Below are positions 1-5,949 of a stretch of 6,708 bases of DNA, in pieces (the stretch's first letter is position 1; each line of letters begins with the position of its first letter). Below the pieces are notes generated by a model. That model had not been told where the DNA came from. It saw only the letters and a program-made list of their open reading frames with translations, and searched no databases. Position numbers and translations under genes: made by a program. Source of the DNA: an uncultured Oscillibacter sp. (GTDB lineage: Bacteria; Bacillota_A; Clostridia; Oscillospirales; Oscillospiraceae); contig CAQVQZ010000119.1 in the NCBI GenBank assembly GCA_948902155.1, forward strand, positions 1 through 6,708. Reading direction: 5' to 3'.

Positions 1-705
1 GACCTGGTCATACCAGAACAGCTGGTCCTTCTCTGTCTCAAAGGTCACATCCATGATTCCACCCAGGACTTCACCGGAAAACTGACAGGCGGAAACGGTT
101 CCCTCATAGGTCCGTTGATTCCACCGGCAGTTCATGCGGTAGGTGCGCTTATCTCCGCACTCGTTTTTCAGCGTGATCCCATGGAAATCCACCCCTGTCC
201 CGCACTTCAGACGGAGCAGGTGGCCCTGGTCCTCCACATAGAGGTAGTTCTCATTTCCCACGGTTTCCTTTAGCACGATGGGACTGTCCAACTGCTCACT
301 GACATACGTATCGCAATACCAAATGGTCCCCAGAGTCGCCGCCAGCATCAGCGCCAGCGCCAGGGCCGTCTGCCAGATATGCTTCCGCCGCTCCGACCGC
401 ATGTTTTCCCGGGAAATCTCCATTAAGTTCCGCACAGGTTGTTCTTCCCTTGTGTTCTCCACAGGCTCGTCCTCCTTTTTCTCTTCGCTGGCCTCCAGCC
501 TCCGGCAGGACATCAGCTCCTCCACCCCCAGGCCCAGGGCCTCCGCCAGGGGCTCCAGCAGCGTCACGTCCGGGTAGCTCAGGGCCCGCTCCCACTTGCT
601 CACCGCCTTGTCCGTCACGTGGACCCGGGCCGCCAGGTCCTTCTGCGTCAGCCCGGCGGCCTTCCGGTTCTCCGCGATAAAATTTCCGAATTGCTGTTTG
701 TTCAT
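1..705 (-). CDS. Membrane-anchored XRE-family HTH transcriptional regulator, C-terminus cut by window edge
   Basis: The open frame covers 235 residues with no stop before the window edge, so the C-terminus is missing. The ATG at 705-703 is preceded by a strong GGGGAGGTGA ribosome site (720-711). Residues about 10-65 form a Cro/C1-type helix-turn-helix: the TQKDLA segment, then the recognition-helix pattern VTDKAVSKWERALSYPD, then a hydrophobic close ending in VEELM. Residues 66-108 are charged and probably a linker. Residues about 110-130 are one hydrophobic membrane helix preceded by RSERRK, so the HTH should be cytoplasmic and the remaining 105 or more residues outside. That outer part matches no family I recognise; it is rich in aromatic residues and has Cys at 168, 183, 193 and 207. 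The gene diverges from the VTC-DUF4956-CotH cluster, so control of that cluster, of itself, or both is plausible but inferred. The XRE HTH call is firm; the ligand and target are unknown. Confidence 0.9.
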   Translation of the reverse strand, partial: MNKQQFGNFIAENRKAAGLTQKDLAARVHVTDKAVSKWERALSYPDVTLLEPLAEALGLGVEELMSCRRLEASEEKKEDEPVENTREEQPVRNLMEISRENMRSERRKHIWQTALALALMLAATLGTIWYCDTYVSEQLDSPIVLKETVGNENYLYVEDQGHLLRLKCGTGVDFHGITLKNECGDKRTYRMNCRWNQRTYEGTVSACQFSGEVLGGIMDVTFETEKDQLFWYDQV

Positions 706-723
706 GTGGCTCACCTCCCCGTC

Positions 724-753
724 AGTGTACAACAAACCCAGGGAAAAAATCAA
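724..753 (-). promoter_or_regulatory. Candidate sigma-A promoter for the XRE regulator
   Basis: On the minus strand TTGATT (753-748) and TACACT (729-724) are separated by 18 bases, each matching four of six consensus positions. The predicted start, near 717, would lie inside the ribosome binding site and give a leader of only about 12 bases, which weakens the call. The -10 overlaps the small palindrome TGTACA (726-731). Confidence 0.35.
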
Positions 754-770
754 CCGACCAGTGGTAGAAT

Positions 771-808
771 CCGGCGAAACCCGCCGCTTTCAGGCGTTTC
801 CAGGCCGG
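771..808. repeat. Imperfect inverted repeat in the divergent intergenic region
   Basis: CCGGC (771-775), GAAA (776-779) and CGCC (782-785) pair with GCCGG (804-808), TTTC (797-800) and GGCG (793-796). This gives 13 base pairs in three blocks with small bulges (780-781 and 801-803) and a 7-base loop (786-792). On the plus strand it is followed by TCAAAATTTTTCC, so it could act as a terminator- or attenuator-like hairpin if a transcript crosses it. It could also be an operator for the neighbouring XRE regulator. The pairing is visible in the sequence; the role is inferred. Confidence 0.45.
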
Positions 809-842
809 TCAAAATTTTTCCCGGGCTTCCAGCTTTTTAAGG

Positions 843-868
843 TTGAGCTAAGAAACCTCCTGTATGAT
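843..868 (+). promoter_or_regulatory. Weak candidate promoter for the VTC-DUF4956-CotH cluster
   Basis: TATGAT (863-868) matches the -10 consensus at five of six positions and lies 33 bases before the VTC start codon. The best upstream -35 is TTGAGC (843-848) with only a 14-base spacer; TTAAGG (838-843) would give 19. Neither spacing is ideal, so this is a tentative call, or the promoter depends on an activator. Confidence 0.28.
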
Positions 869-901
869 GCCCCCATCCTGTTCAACGAAAGGAGCCAAAG
901 C

Positions 902-1573
902 ATGAAGCCTCGGCACGAGTGGAAACACGAAATCACCGCCGCCGACCGCCTGGTCCTCGCTTCCCGCCTCTCTGCCGTCGCCCGGCGGGACAGCCACGGA
1001 CAGAACGGCCGCTATGAGATCCGAAGCCTGTACTTCGACGATCCCCGGGACACGGCCCTGCGGGAGAAGCTTGACGGTGTGGCCAAGCGGGAAAAATTCC
1101 GAATACGGTATTACGGCGGGGACGCCTCTTACATCTGCCTGGAAAAGAAGGTTAAGCGGGACGGCCTGTGCGGCAAGCGCTCCGTCCTCCTCAGCGCCCA
1201 GGAGGTTCAGGCTCTCCTGAGCGGAGACCTGGATTGGATGCCCGGCGGCGGCAGGCCCCTGATCCAGGAGCTTTACTGGAGGATGAAGTCCCAGGGACTT
1301 TGTCCCCGGACCATTGTGGACTACACCCGGGACGCCTTTGTCTTCCCCGCCGGAAACGTGCGGGTTACGCTGGACTTCAACATCCGAACCGGGCTTCGGT
1401 CCACAGATTTTCTGAACCCCGCCTGCGTCACGGTTCCCGCGGGGAACGCCCCCTCCATTTTAGAGGTGAAGTGGGACGAATTTCTCCCCGACGTCATCCG
1501 GGACGCCGTGCAGCTCCCCGGACGGCATACCGCCGCCTTTTCTAAGTACGCGGCCTGCCGCATTTATGGATAA
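902..1573 (+). CDS. VTC-domain protein (polyphosphate polymerase type, CYTH/TTM superfamily)
   Basis: This 223-residue soluble protein fills a single VTC domain with no membrane helix. The family includes the catalytic domain of yeast Vtc4, which makes polyphosphate from ATP inside a basic tunnel. Visible family features are RHEWKHEI (4-11), YEIRSLYFDDP (38-48), EKLDGVAKREKFRIRYY (55-71), LEKKVKRDGLCGKR (80-93), VDYTRDAF (139-146), ILEVKWDEFLP (186-196) and the C-terminal FSKYAACR (213-220). These give the alternating Arg/Lys/Glu strands expected of a triphosphate tunnel, and the late Glu and Lys correspond in order to conserved residues of yeast Vtc4. The ATG at 902 is chosen because AAAGGAG (888-894) sits 7 bases upstream. 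The frame is open back to 596, but that part is antisense to the regulator and intergenic DNA. The stop lies 21 bases before the DUF4956 gene, so the two are probably cotranscribed. Polyphosphate synthesis is inferred from the family; another triphosphate-handling activity is possible. Confidence 0.9.
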   Translation: MKPRHEWKHEITAADRLVLASRLSAVARRDSHGQNGRYEIRSLYFDDPRDTALREKLDGVAKREKFRIRYYGGDASYICLEKKVKRDGLCGKRSVLLSAQEVQALLSGDLDWMPGGGRPLIQELYWRMKSQGLCPRTIVDYTRDAFVFPAGNVRVTLDFNIRTGLRSTDFLNPACVTVPAGNAPSILEVKWDEFLPDVIRDAVQLPGRHTAAFSKYAACRIYG

Positions 1574-1594
1574 GCAAGAAAGGATTGGATCATC

Positions 1595-2269
1595 ATGACA
1601 ACATTTCAGGACATTTTCAAATCCAGCTTTTTGGAGAACATCGCCGGCGTCAGCCTCCTGGATATGAGCCTGGCCCTCATTCTGGCCTTCGGCCTGGGGC
1701 TCTTCATCTTTCTGGTCTACAAGAAGACCTTCACCGGCGTGATGTACTCCTCCAGCTTCGGCGTAACCCTGGTGGCCCTGACCATGATCACCACCATGGT
1801 CATTCTGGCAGTCACCAGCAACGTGGTTTTGTCCCTGGGCATGGTGGGCGCCCTGTCCATCGTCCGTTTTCGCACCGCCATCAAAGAACCTCTGGATATT
1901 GCCTTCCTGTTCTGGTCCATTGCCGTGGGCATCGTTCTGGCGGCGGGCCTGATTCCGCTGGCGGTGTTCGGCAGTCTGGTGATTGGCGTGATGCTGCTGA
2001 TCTTTGTCAACCGGAAATCCCGCTGTGATCCTTACATCGCCGTTCTCCAGTGCGACGGGCGGGACAGCGAGGCCCAGGCGGAGGACTTCCTTCGGCAGAA
2101 CACCCGGCGCTGCGTGGTGAAGAGTAAAACCGTTCAGAAGGACGCCATAGAGCTGAATTTTGAGATTCGCCTGAAAGAGGAACATACGGATTTCGTTAAC
2201 GCTCTGGCGGATCTCCCCGGTGTGCGCAGCGCAGTACTGGTGAGCTACAACGGGGATTACATGGGCTGA
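1595..2269 (+). CDS. DUF4956 family integral membrane protein
   Basis: This 224-residue protein has about four membrane helices in its first 140 residues (roughly 20-42, 56-78, 102-120 and 121-139). A soluble C-terminal domain of about 80 residues follows, with an alternating strand/helix pattern that may be ACT- or ferredoxin-like. The family hallmark lies between helices two and three: SLGMVGALSIVRFRTAIKEP (80-99), which carries R91, R93 and K97 in an otherwise hydrophobic stretch. The family has no established function that I can name. It is often found beside VTC-domain and CotH-like genes in Firmicutes, as here. The ATG follows AGAAAGGA at 1578-1585. The VTC gene is 21 bases upstream, and a 162-base gap with a hairpin separates this gene from the CotH-like gene. 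By analogy with the fungal VTC complex, where a helical membrane bundle passes polyphosphate made by the catalytic subunit, this protein could be the membrane partner; that is inference. The family assignment is firm. Confidence 0.92.
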   Translation: MTTFQDIFKSSFLENIAGVSLLDMSLALILAFGLGLFIFLVYKKTFTGVMYSSSFGVTLVALTMITTMVILAVTSNVVLSLGMVGALSIVRFRTAIKEPLDIAFLFWSIAVGIVLAAGLIPLAVFGSLVIGVMLLIFVNRKSRCDPYIAVLQCDGRDSEAQAEDFLRQNTRRCVVKSKTVQKDAIELNFEIRLKEEHTDFVNALADLPGVRSAVLVSYNGDYMG

Positions 2270-2370
2270 TGTTTTGCGCGAAGGATTTCGGGAATTCCGG
2301 CGGCGCCGCGCAGAACCCCTCCATACCCAAAAAGGTAAAAACGCCCAAGAGAAGGCTGGCCCGCCCGGCA

Positions 2371-2389
2371 GCCCGGCAAAACGCCGGGC
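2371..2389 (+). repeat. GC-rich hairpin between the DUF4956 and CotH-like genes
   Basis: GCCCGGC (2371-2377) pairs perfectly with GCCGGGC (2383-2389) around an AAAAC loop. It lies in the only sizeable gap inside the cluster (2270-2431), which otherwise holds no credible gene. No T-run follows, so it is not a standard terminator. It could be an RNA processing or stability element that sets the CotH-like gene's expression apart, or be chance in GC-rich DNA. Confidence 0.4.
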
Positions 2390-2431
2390 CGAAGCGGCGG
2401 AAACAACGCATTGCGATTTAGGAGGCCCCGC

Positions 2432-4291
2432 ATGTCTACCCACAAATACATTGACCGGCTCTGTGCCGCCGCTCTGGTTCTCTGCCTGCTGCTGACCGCC
2501 GCTTTTATGAACGGCGAGGCCCTGGGCCTTCGCTCCAAGGACGGTTCTCTGGGCTATGAAGCCCGGCTCTTCAACACGGAGCAAGTCCATTCCCTTGACA
2601 TTGCCATGAGCGATTGGGAGGGCTTCCTGGAAACCTGTGAAAACGAGGAGTACGCCCAGTGCACGGTCACCATTGACGGCGAAACCTACCCAAACACCGC
2701 CATCCGGGCCAAGGGCAATACCTCTTTAACGATGGTTTCCGCTATGGACAGCAGCCGCTACAGCTTTAAGCTGGAGTTTGACCACTACGAGGGCGGCAGA
2801 ACCTATTATGGCCTGGATAAGCTGAGTCTGAACAATCTCATACAGGATACTACCTGCATGAAAGATTATCTCACCTACCGGATGATGGGAGCTTTCGGCG
2901 TGGACGCCCCCCTGTGTTCCTATATCTTTATCACCGTCAACGGCCAGGACTGGGGGCTGTACCTGGCGGTGGAGGGCGTGGAGGACGCGTTTCTCCAGCG
3001 AAACTACGGCGCCGGGGGAGGACAGCTCTATAAGCCCGACAGCATGAGCTTCGGCGGCGGCCGGGGCAACGGCCGGGAATTCGACATGGAGGACTTCCTG
3101 GGCTCCGACGGGGACGCCGCGCCGTCCCGGAGCCGGCCTTTTCCGGACGGCGCGCCTCCCTCCCCGTCGGACGGCCAAGCAGTTGTCTCCGGACAGACGG
3201 GAGCCGAAGAGGGGACGGAACCGAAAGGCCCCGGCGGCTTTGGAGGCGGTCCCGGCGGCATGGGAAGCGACGACGTAAAGCTCCGGTACATTGACGACGA
3301 CCCGGACAGCTATCCCAATATCTTTGAAAACGCCAAGACGGAAGGAACCAAAGCGGACCGGGCCCGGCTCATCGCCTCTCTGAAAGCCCTTGGCGCAGGA
3401 GAAAACCTGGAAAATGTCCTGGATATGGAGGAAGTTCTCCGCTACTTTGTGGTTCACAACTTTGTCCGAAACGGCGACAGTTACACCGGCTCCATGGTCC
3501 ACAATTACTATCTCTATGAAGAGGACGGAAGGCTCTCCATGATCCCCTGGGACTACAATCTTGCCTACGGGACGTTCCAGAGCGGCGGCGCCGCAGGTGA
3601 GGTGAACGCCCCCATTGATTCCCCGGTGGACAGCGGGGACAGCCGCCCCATGGTGGATTGGATTTTTGACAGCGCGGAGTATACGGAACTGTACCACCAG
3701 TATTTCCGTGAGTTCCTGGAAACCGTGAATCCCGAGGAACTGATTGACCGCGCGGCGGCGCTGATCGCGCCCTATGTGGAAAGGGATCCTACCTGGTTCT
3801 ACAGCTTTGAGGACTTCACAACCGGCGTGGAAACCCTTCGGAACTTCTGCCGTCTTCGGGCAGAGAGCGTCGGCAGACAGCTGGACGGGGAAATCTCCTC
3901 CACGGAAGCGGAAACAGACCCCTCCCTTCTGGTGGACGCCTCCTCCCTTACCCTTTCCGATATGGGTACGATGGAGCGGGGCGGCGGAGGGGGATTCTCC
4001 CCTCCCGGCGGGGAGCAGGAACGGCGGGGTTCGCCGTCCTCCCTCCAGAATTCCGCCTCCCTGGGGCCGTCTCAGCGGGAAGGCACGGAAGCAGACCCGG
4101 GGTCCCAGCCTGCCAAAATTCTCCGGCAGGGTCCTCCTGAAGGATGGGAAGCAGGCGGCTTCCCCGGCAGGACGTTTCCCGGTGAAGCGCCCGCTGCGGC
4201 GGAAAACGCCTCCCCTTTGGCGGCGGCTTCCCTGGGGTTTTTGCTTGCGGGACTGCTGTTTGCCCGGCTGTACCGTCGGCGGAATGAGTAA
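2432..4291 (+). CDS. CotH-family protein kinase, extracytoplasmic, with N- and C-terminal hydrophobic anchors
   Basis: This 619-residue protein belongs to the CotH kinase family; the Bacillus spore-coat member phosphorylates coat proteins. A hydrophobic segment (about 9-27) acts as signal or anchor. The kinase fold follows: IRAKGNTS (91-98), YSFKLEFD (110-117), LDKLSLNNLIQDTTCMKDYL (128-147), WGLYLAVEGVEDAFL (174-188), then VHNFVRNGDSY (341-351), HNYYLYEEDG (357-366) and the catalytic-type IPWDYNLAYG (371-380). A Gly/Pro/Ser-rich insert of about 75 residues (206-280) interrupts the kinase. A long low-complexity stalk (about 515-592) leads to a C-terminal membrane helix (594-612) ending in RRR, so the C-tail should be cytoplasmic and the kinase outside. 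The ATG is preferred because AGGAGG (2420-2425) lies 6 bases upstream; the in-frame TTG at 2411 precedes that site. The gene closes the VTC-DUF4956 cluster and is followed by a terminator. The DYN in place of the more familiar DxD is notable. The substrate is unknown, and a spore-coat role is not implied by the neighbours. Confidence 0.92.
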   Translation: MSTHKYIDRLCAAALVLCLLLTAAFMNGEALGLRSKDGSLGYEARLFNTEQVHSLDIAMSDWEGFLETCENEEYAQCTVTIDGETYPNTAIRAKGNTSLTMVSAMDSSRYSFKLEFDHYEGGRTYYGLDKLSLNNLIQDTTCMKDYLTYRMMGAFGVDAPLCSYIFITVNGQDWGLYLAVEGVEDAFLQRNYGAGGGQLYKPDSMSFGGGRGNGREFDMEDFLGSDGDAAPSRSRPFPDGAPPSPSDGQAVVSGQTGAEEGTEPKGPGGFGGGPGGMGSDDVKLRYIDDDPDSYPNIFENAKTEGTKADRARLIASLKALGAGENLENVLDMEEVLRYFVVHNFVRNGDSYTGSMVHNYYLYEEDGRLSMIPWDYNLAYGTFQSGGAAGEVNAPIDSPVDSGDSRPMVDWIFDSAEYTELYHQYFREFLETVNPEELIDRAAALIAPYVERDPTWFYSFEDFTTGVETLRNFCRLRAESVGRQLDGEISSTEAETDPSLLVDASSLTLSDMGTMERGGGGGFSPPGGEQERRGSPSSLQNSASLGPSQREGTEADPGSQPAKILRQGPPEGWEAGGFPGRTFPGEAPAAAENASPLAAASLGFLLAGLLFARLYRRRNE

Positions 4292-4295
4292 AATG

Positions 4296-4327
4296 GCCCG
4301 CCGTCCTCCGGTTGGAGAACGGCGGGC
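4296..4327 (+). terminator. Terminator hairpin after the CotH-like gene
   Basis: GCCCGCCGT (4296-4304) pairs perfectly with ACGGCGGGC (4319-4327). After one mismatch the stem continues with CTCC (4306-4309) and GGAG (4314-4317) around a GGTT loop. It starts 4 bases after the stop codon. The tract after it, ATTCCTTTG, is only moderately T-rich, so the call rests mainly on stem strength and position. The weaker AT-rich stem ACAAAA/TTTTGT at 4356-4373, followed by TTTAATTTT, may back it up. Confidence 0.75.
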
Positions 4328-4393
4328 ATTCCTTTGCAGTGCGCGCCAAGATTGTACAAAAAAATTGTTTTGTTTAATTTTGGGGGAGCAAAA

Positions 4394-4423
4394 GCGGGAC
4401 ATGCCCTTTCCGGCATGCCCCGC
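4394..4423 (-). terminator. Rho-independent terminator of the trmK-NIF3-yebC operon
   Basis: Read on the minus strand, GCGGGGCATGCC (4423-4412) pairs with GGCATGTCCCGC (4405-4394) over 12 positions including one G-U wobble. The loop is 6 bases and TTTTGC follows. On the plus strand the wobble position becomes an A-C mismatch, so the structure favours minus-strand transcripts. It begins 6 bases after the YebC stop codon. Confidence 0.82.
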
Positions 4424-4429
4424 CGTGAT

Positions 4430-5164
4430 TCAGTCGTTGTCCCAGTTGTGCCAGACATTCTGCACATCGTCGCTGTCTTCCAGCATGTCGATGAGCTTCT
4501 GCATGTTTTTTACGTCGCCCTCTCCGCTGAGTGTGATGTAATTCTGGGGCACCATCTCCACCTCGGCGTTGACAAAGCTGTACCCCTTCCCTTCCAGGGC
4601 TTTCACCACATCGTTGAACGCGTCGGGGTCGCAGGTGATCTCCAGGGCGGGACCATCGGCCTCAAAGTCGGCGGCTCCGGCGTCCAGAGCGTCCATCATC
4701 ACGGTTTCCTCATCCAGTTCCCCGTCCTCATTGTCGATGACGATGACGCCCTTTTTGTCAAAGGACCAGGAGACACAGCCAATGGCGCCCAGATTCCCGT
4801 TGCACTTGTCAAACGCATGGCGAACCTCCGGCGCGGTGCGCTGCCGGTTATCCGTCAGGGCCTCTACTATGACCGCCACACCGCCGGGGCCGTAGCCCTC
4901 ATAGGTGACCGCCTCATAGCTGTCGGTGTTTCCCGCCCCCAGGGCCTTGTCGATGGTGCGCTTGATGTTGTCGTTGGGCATGTTTACCGCTTTAGCCTTG
5001 GCAATCACCGTTGCCAGGCGGGAATTGTTGTTCGGATCCCCGGAGCCGCCCTCCTTGACCGCAACGATGATTTCACGGGCGATTTTGGTGAAAGCGGCAG
5101 AGCGCTTTGCGTCCGCCGCGCCTTTCGTCTTCTGAATATTATGCCACTTGGAATGTCCGGACAT
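4430..5164 (-). CDS. yebC: YebC/TACO1 family protein
   Basis: This 244-residue cytoplasmic protein is full length for the family. It starts with the hallmark MSGHSKWHNIQ, followed by KGAADAKRSAAFTKIAREI (15-33), NMPNDNIKRTIDKALG (61-76), YEGYGPGGVAVIVEALTDN (88-106), RTAPEVRHAFDK (109-120) and NLGAIGCVSWSF (124-135). The acidic C-terminal domains are also typical (VPQNYITL, 205-212). The family was long labelled a transcriptional regulator; mitochondrial TACO1 and recent bacterial work point to a role in translation, helping ribosomes through difficult stretches such as polyproline. The ATG at 5164-5162 is set by the family N-terminus and by AAGGAG (5180-5175), which lies inside the end of the NIF3-like gene. 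The frame is open further upstream, but that part is antisense-like and has no family similarity. Only 5 bases separate it from the preceding gene, and a terminator follows, so it is the last gene of the operon. Confidence 0.97.
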   Translation of the reverse strand: MSGHSKWHNIQKTKGAADAKRSAAFTKIAREIIVAVKEGGSGDPNNNSRLATVIAKAKAVNMPNDNIKRTIDKALGAGNTDSYEAVTYEGYGPGGVAVIVEALTDNRQRTAPEVRHAFDKCNGNLGAIGCVSWSFDKKGVIVIDNEDGELDEETVMMDALDAGAADFEADGPALEITCDPDAFNDVVKALEGKGYSFVNAEVEMVPQNYITLSGEGDVKNMQKLIDMLEDSDDVQNVWHNWDND

Positions 5165-5169
5165 AGTGT

Positions 5170-5949
5170 TTATTCTCCTTCCACATAATACTGGATAACT
5201 TCCCGATGGGTCTCGGATTTCCGGATTTCCAGCTCCGGAAACCGCTCGGACAAATAGTCGATCAAGGGACCGCAGATTACGTCTTCCGTGGGAAAATGCC
5301 CCGCGTCGACGAGATTGATTCCCTTGCTTTTCGCGTCCACAAATTGGTGATAGCTCAAATCCGAGGTCACGAAGGTATCGCACCCCGCCGCAATGGCGGC
5401 GTCCTCAAACTCCCCGCAGGAGCCGCCGCCTACGGCCACCCGATGGACCGGCCGTCCCGCGTCGGCGTACCGGATGCCGTTGGGCCTCAGGCACATAGAA
5501 ACCCGCTTGACAAATGCCGGAAGGTCCATGGGTTCCGCCAGCCAGCCGCAGCGGCCCACGCCTTCGCCGGTGAAATGCTCCGGATTTTGAATGCCCAGCG
5601 AATGGGCCAGAACGTCGTTCACTCCGCCCTCGGCACAATCCAGATTCGTGTGCATGCACACGGCGGAAATCCCGCGCTCCATCAGCGCCAAGAGCCTCTC
5701 TCCCACTACGTCGCCGCCCGCCACTCTTTTCTGGCCGTGGAAAATCACGGGATGGTGGGAGACCACCAGCTCCGCTCCCCAGCGGCCGGCCTCTTCGATC
5801 ACGCCTTCCGTAATGTCCAGGGCCGCCAGTACCTTCCGGACCTCGCGCTCCGGCCGGCCCACCAGCAGACCCACATTGTCCCATTCCTGGGCGCATTCCC
5901 GGGGTGCGATGTCAAAAATGGCCCGTTCAATTTCACCGACAGTTGGCAC
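5170..5949 (-). CDS. NIF3-like (DUF34) dinuclear metal-centre protein
   Basis: This 259-residue protein is the short, uninterrupted form of the NIF3/DUF34 family, like E. coli YbgI and unlike B. subtilis YqfO, which carries an inserted domain. Family members form toroidal hexamers with a two-metal site; the biological reaction is unsettled, and the label 'GTP cyclohydrolase I type 2' is not well supported. The expected ligands are visible: SHHP (H65, H66), HTNLD (D104) and DAGHFPTE (H218, E222), with the usual four-residue His-Glu spacing. EWDNVGLLVG (22-31) is the typical N-terminal motif. The start is GTG at 5949-5947, supported by AGAGGAG 7 bases upstream and by the family N-terminus. It overlaps the trmK end by 17 bases and ends 5 bases before yebC, so the three genes are almost certainly one translationally coupled unit. 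NIF3 next to trmK is the usual Firmicutes arrangement. Confidence 0.95.
   Translation of the reverse strand: MPTVGEIERAIFDIAPRECAQEWDNVGLLVGRPEREVRKVLAALDITEGVIEEAGRWGAELVVSHHPVIFHGQKRVAGGDVVGERLLALMERGISAVCMHTNLDCAEGGVNDVLAHSLGIQNPEHFTGEGVGRCGWLAEPMDLPAFVKRVSMCLRPNGIRYADAGRPVHRVAVGGGSCGEFEDAAIAAGCDTFVTSDLSYHQFVDAKSKGINLVDAGHFPTEDVICGPLIDYLSERFPELEIRKSETHREVIQYYVEGE

Noticed and set aside
596..901. Upstream in-frame extension of the VTC-domain gene
   Set aside because: The extension is antisense to the XRE regulator and crosses the intergenic inverted repeat. The ATG at 902 has a well-placed ribosome site and gives the family N-terminus.
2300..2309. Palindrome GCGGCGCCGC as a specific regulator site
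   Set aside because: Short and purely GC in GC-rich DNA, with no second copy or promoter nearby, so it is not listed as an operator.
2411..2431. TTG start for the CotH-like protein, 7 codons upstream of the ATG
   Set aside because: It lies before the AGGAGG at 2420-2425, which is placed correctly for the ATG at 2432.
1460..2590. Minus-strand 376-codon frame opposite the VTC and DUF4956 genes
   Set aside because: His/Gln/Gly-rich antisense composition spanning two real genes and a gap; no domain seen.
2726..4402. 558-codon open frame on the minus strand, antisense to the CotH-like gene
   Set aside because: No recognisable domain, Arg/Pro/Gly-rich composition typical of antisense frames in GC-rich DNA, and it begins across the convergent terminators. 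The opposite strand encodes a clear CotH kinase.
4334..5188. Plus-strand 284-codon frame opposite yebC
   Set aside because: It is a shadow of the yebC codons and has no recognisable motif.
5165..5383. Longer YebC start upstream of MSGHSKW
   Set aside because: The extra residues have no family similarity and overlap the NIF3-like gene in another frame. MSGHSKWHNIQ is the conserved start and has its own AAGGAG.
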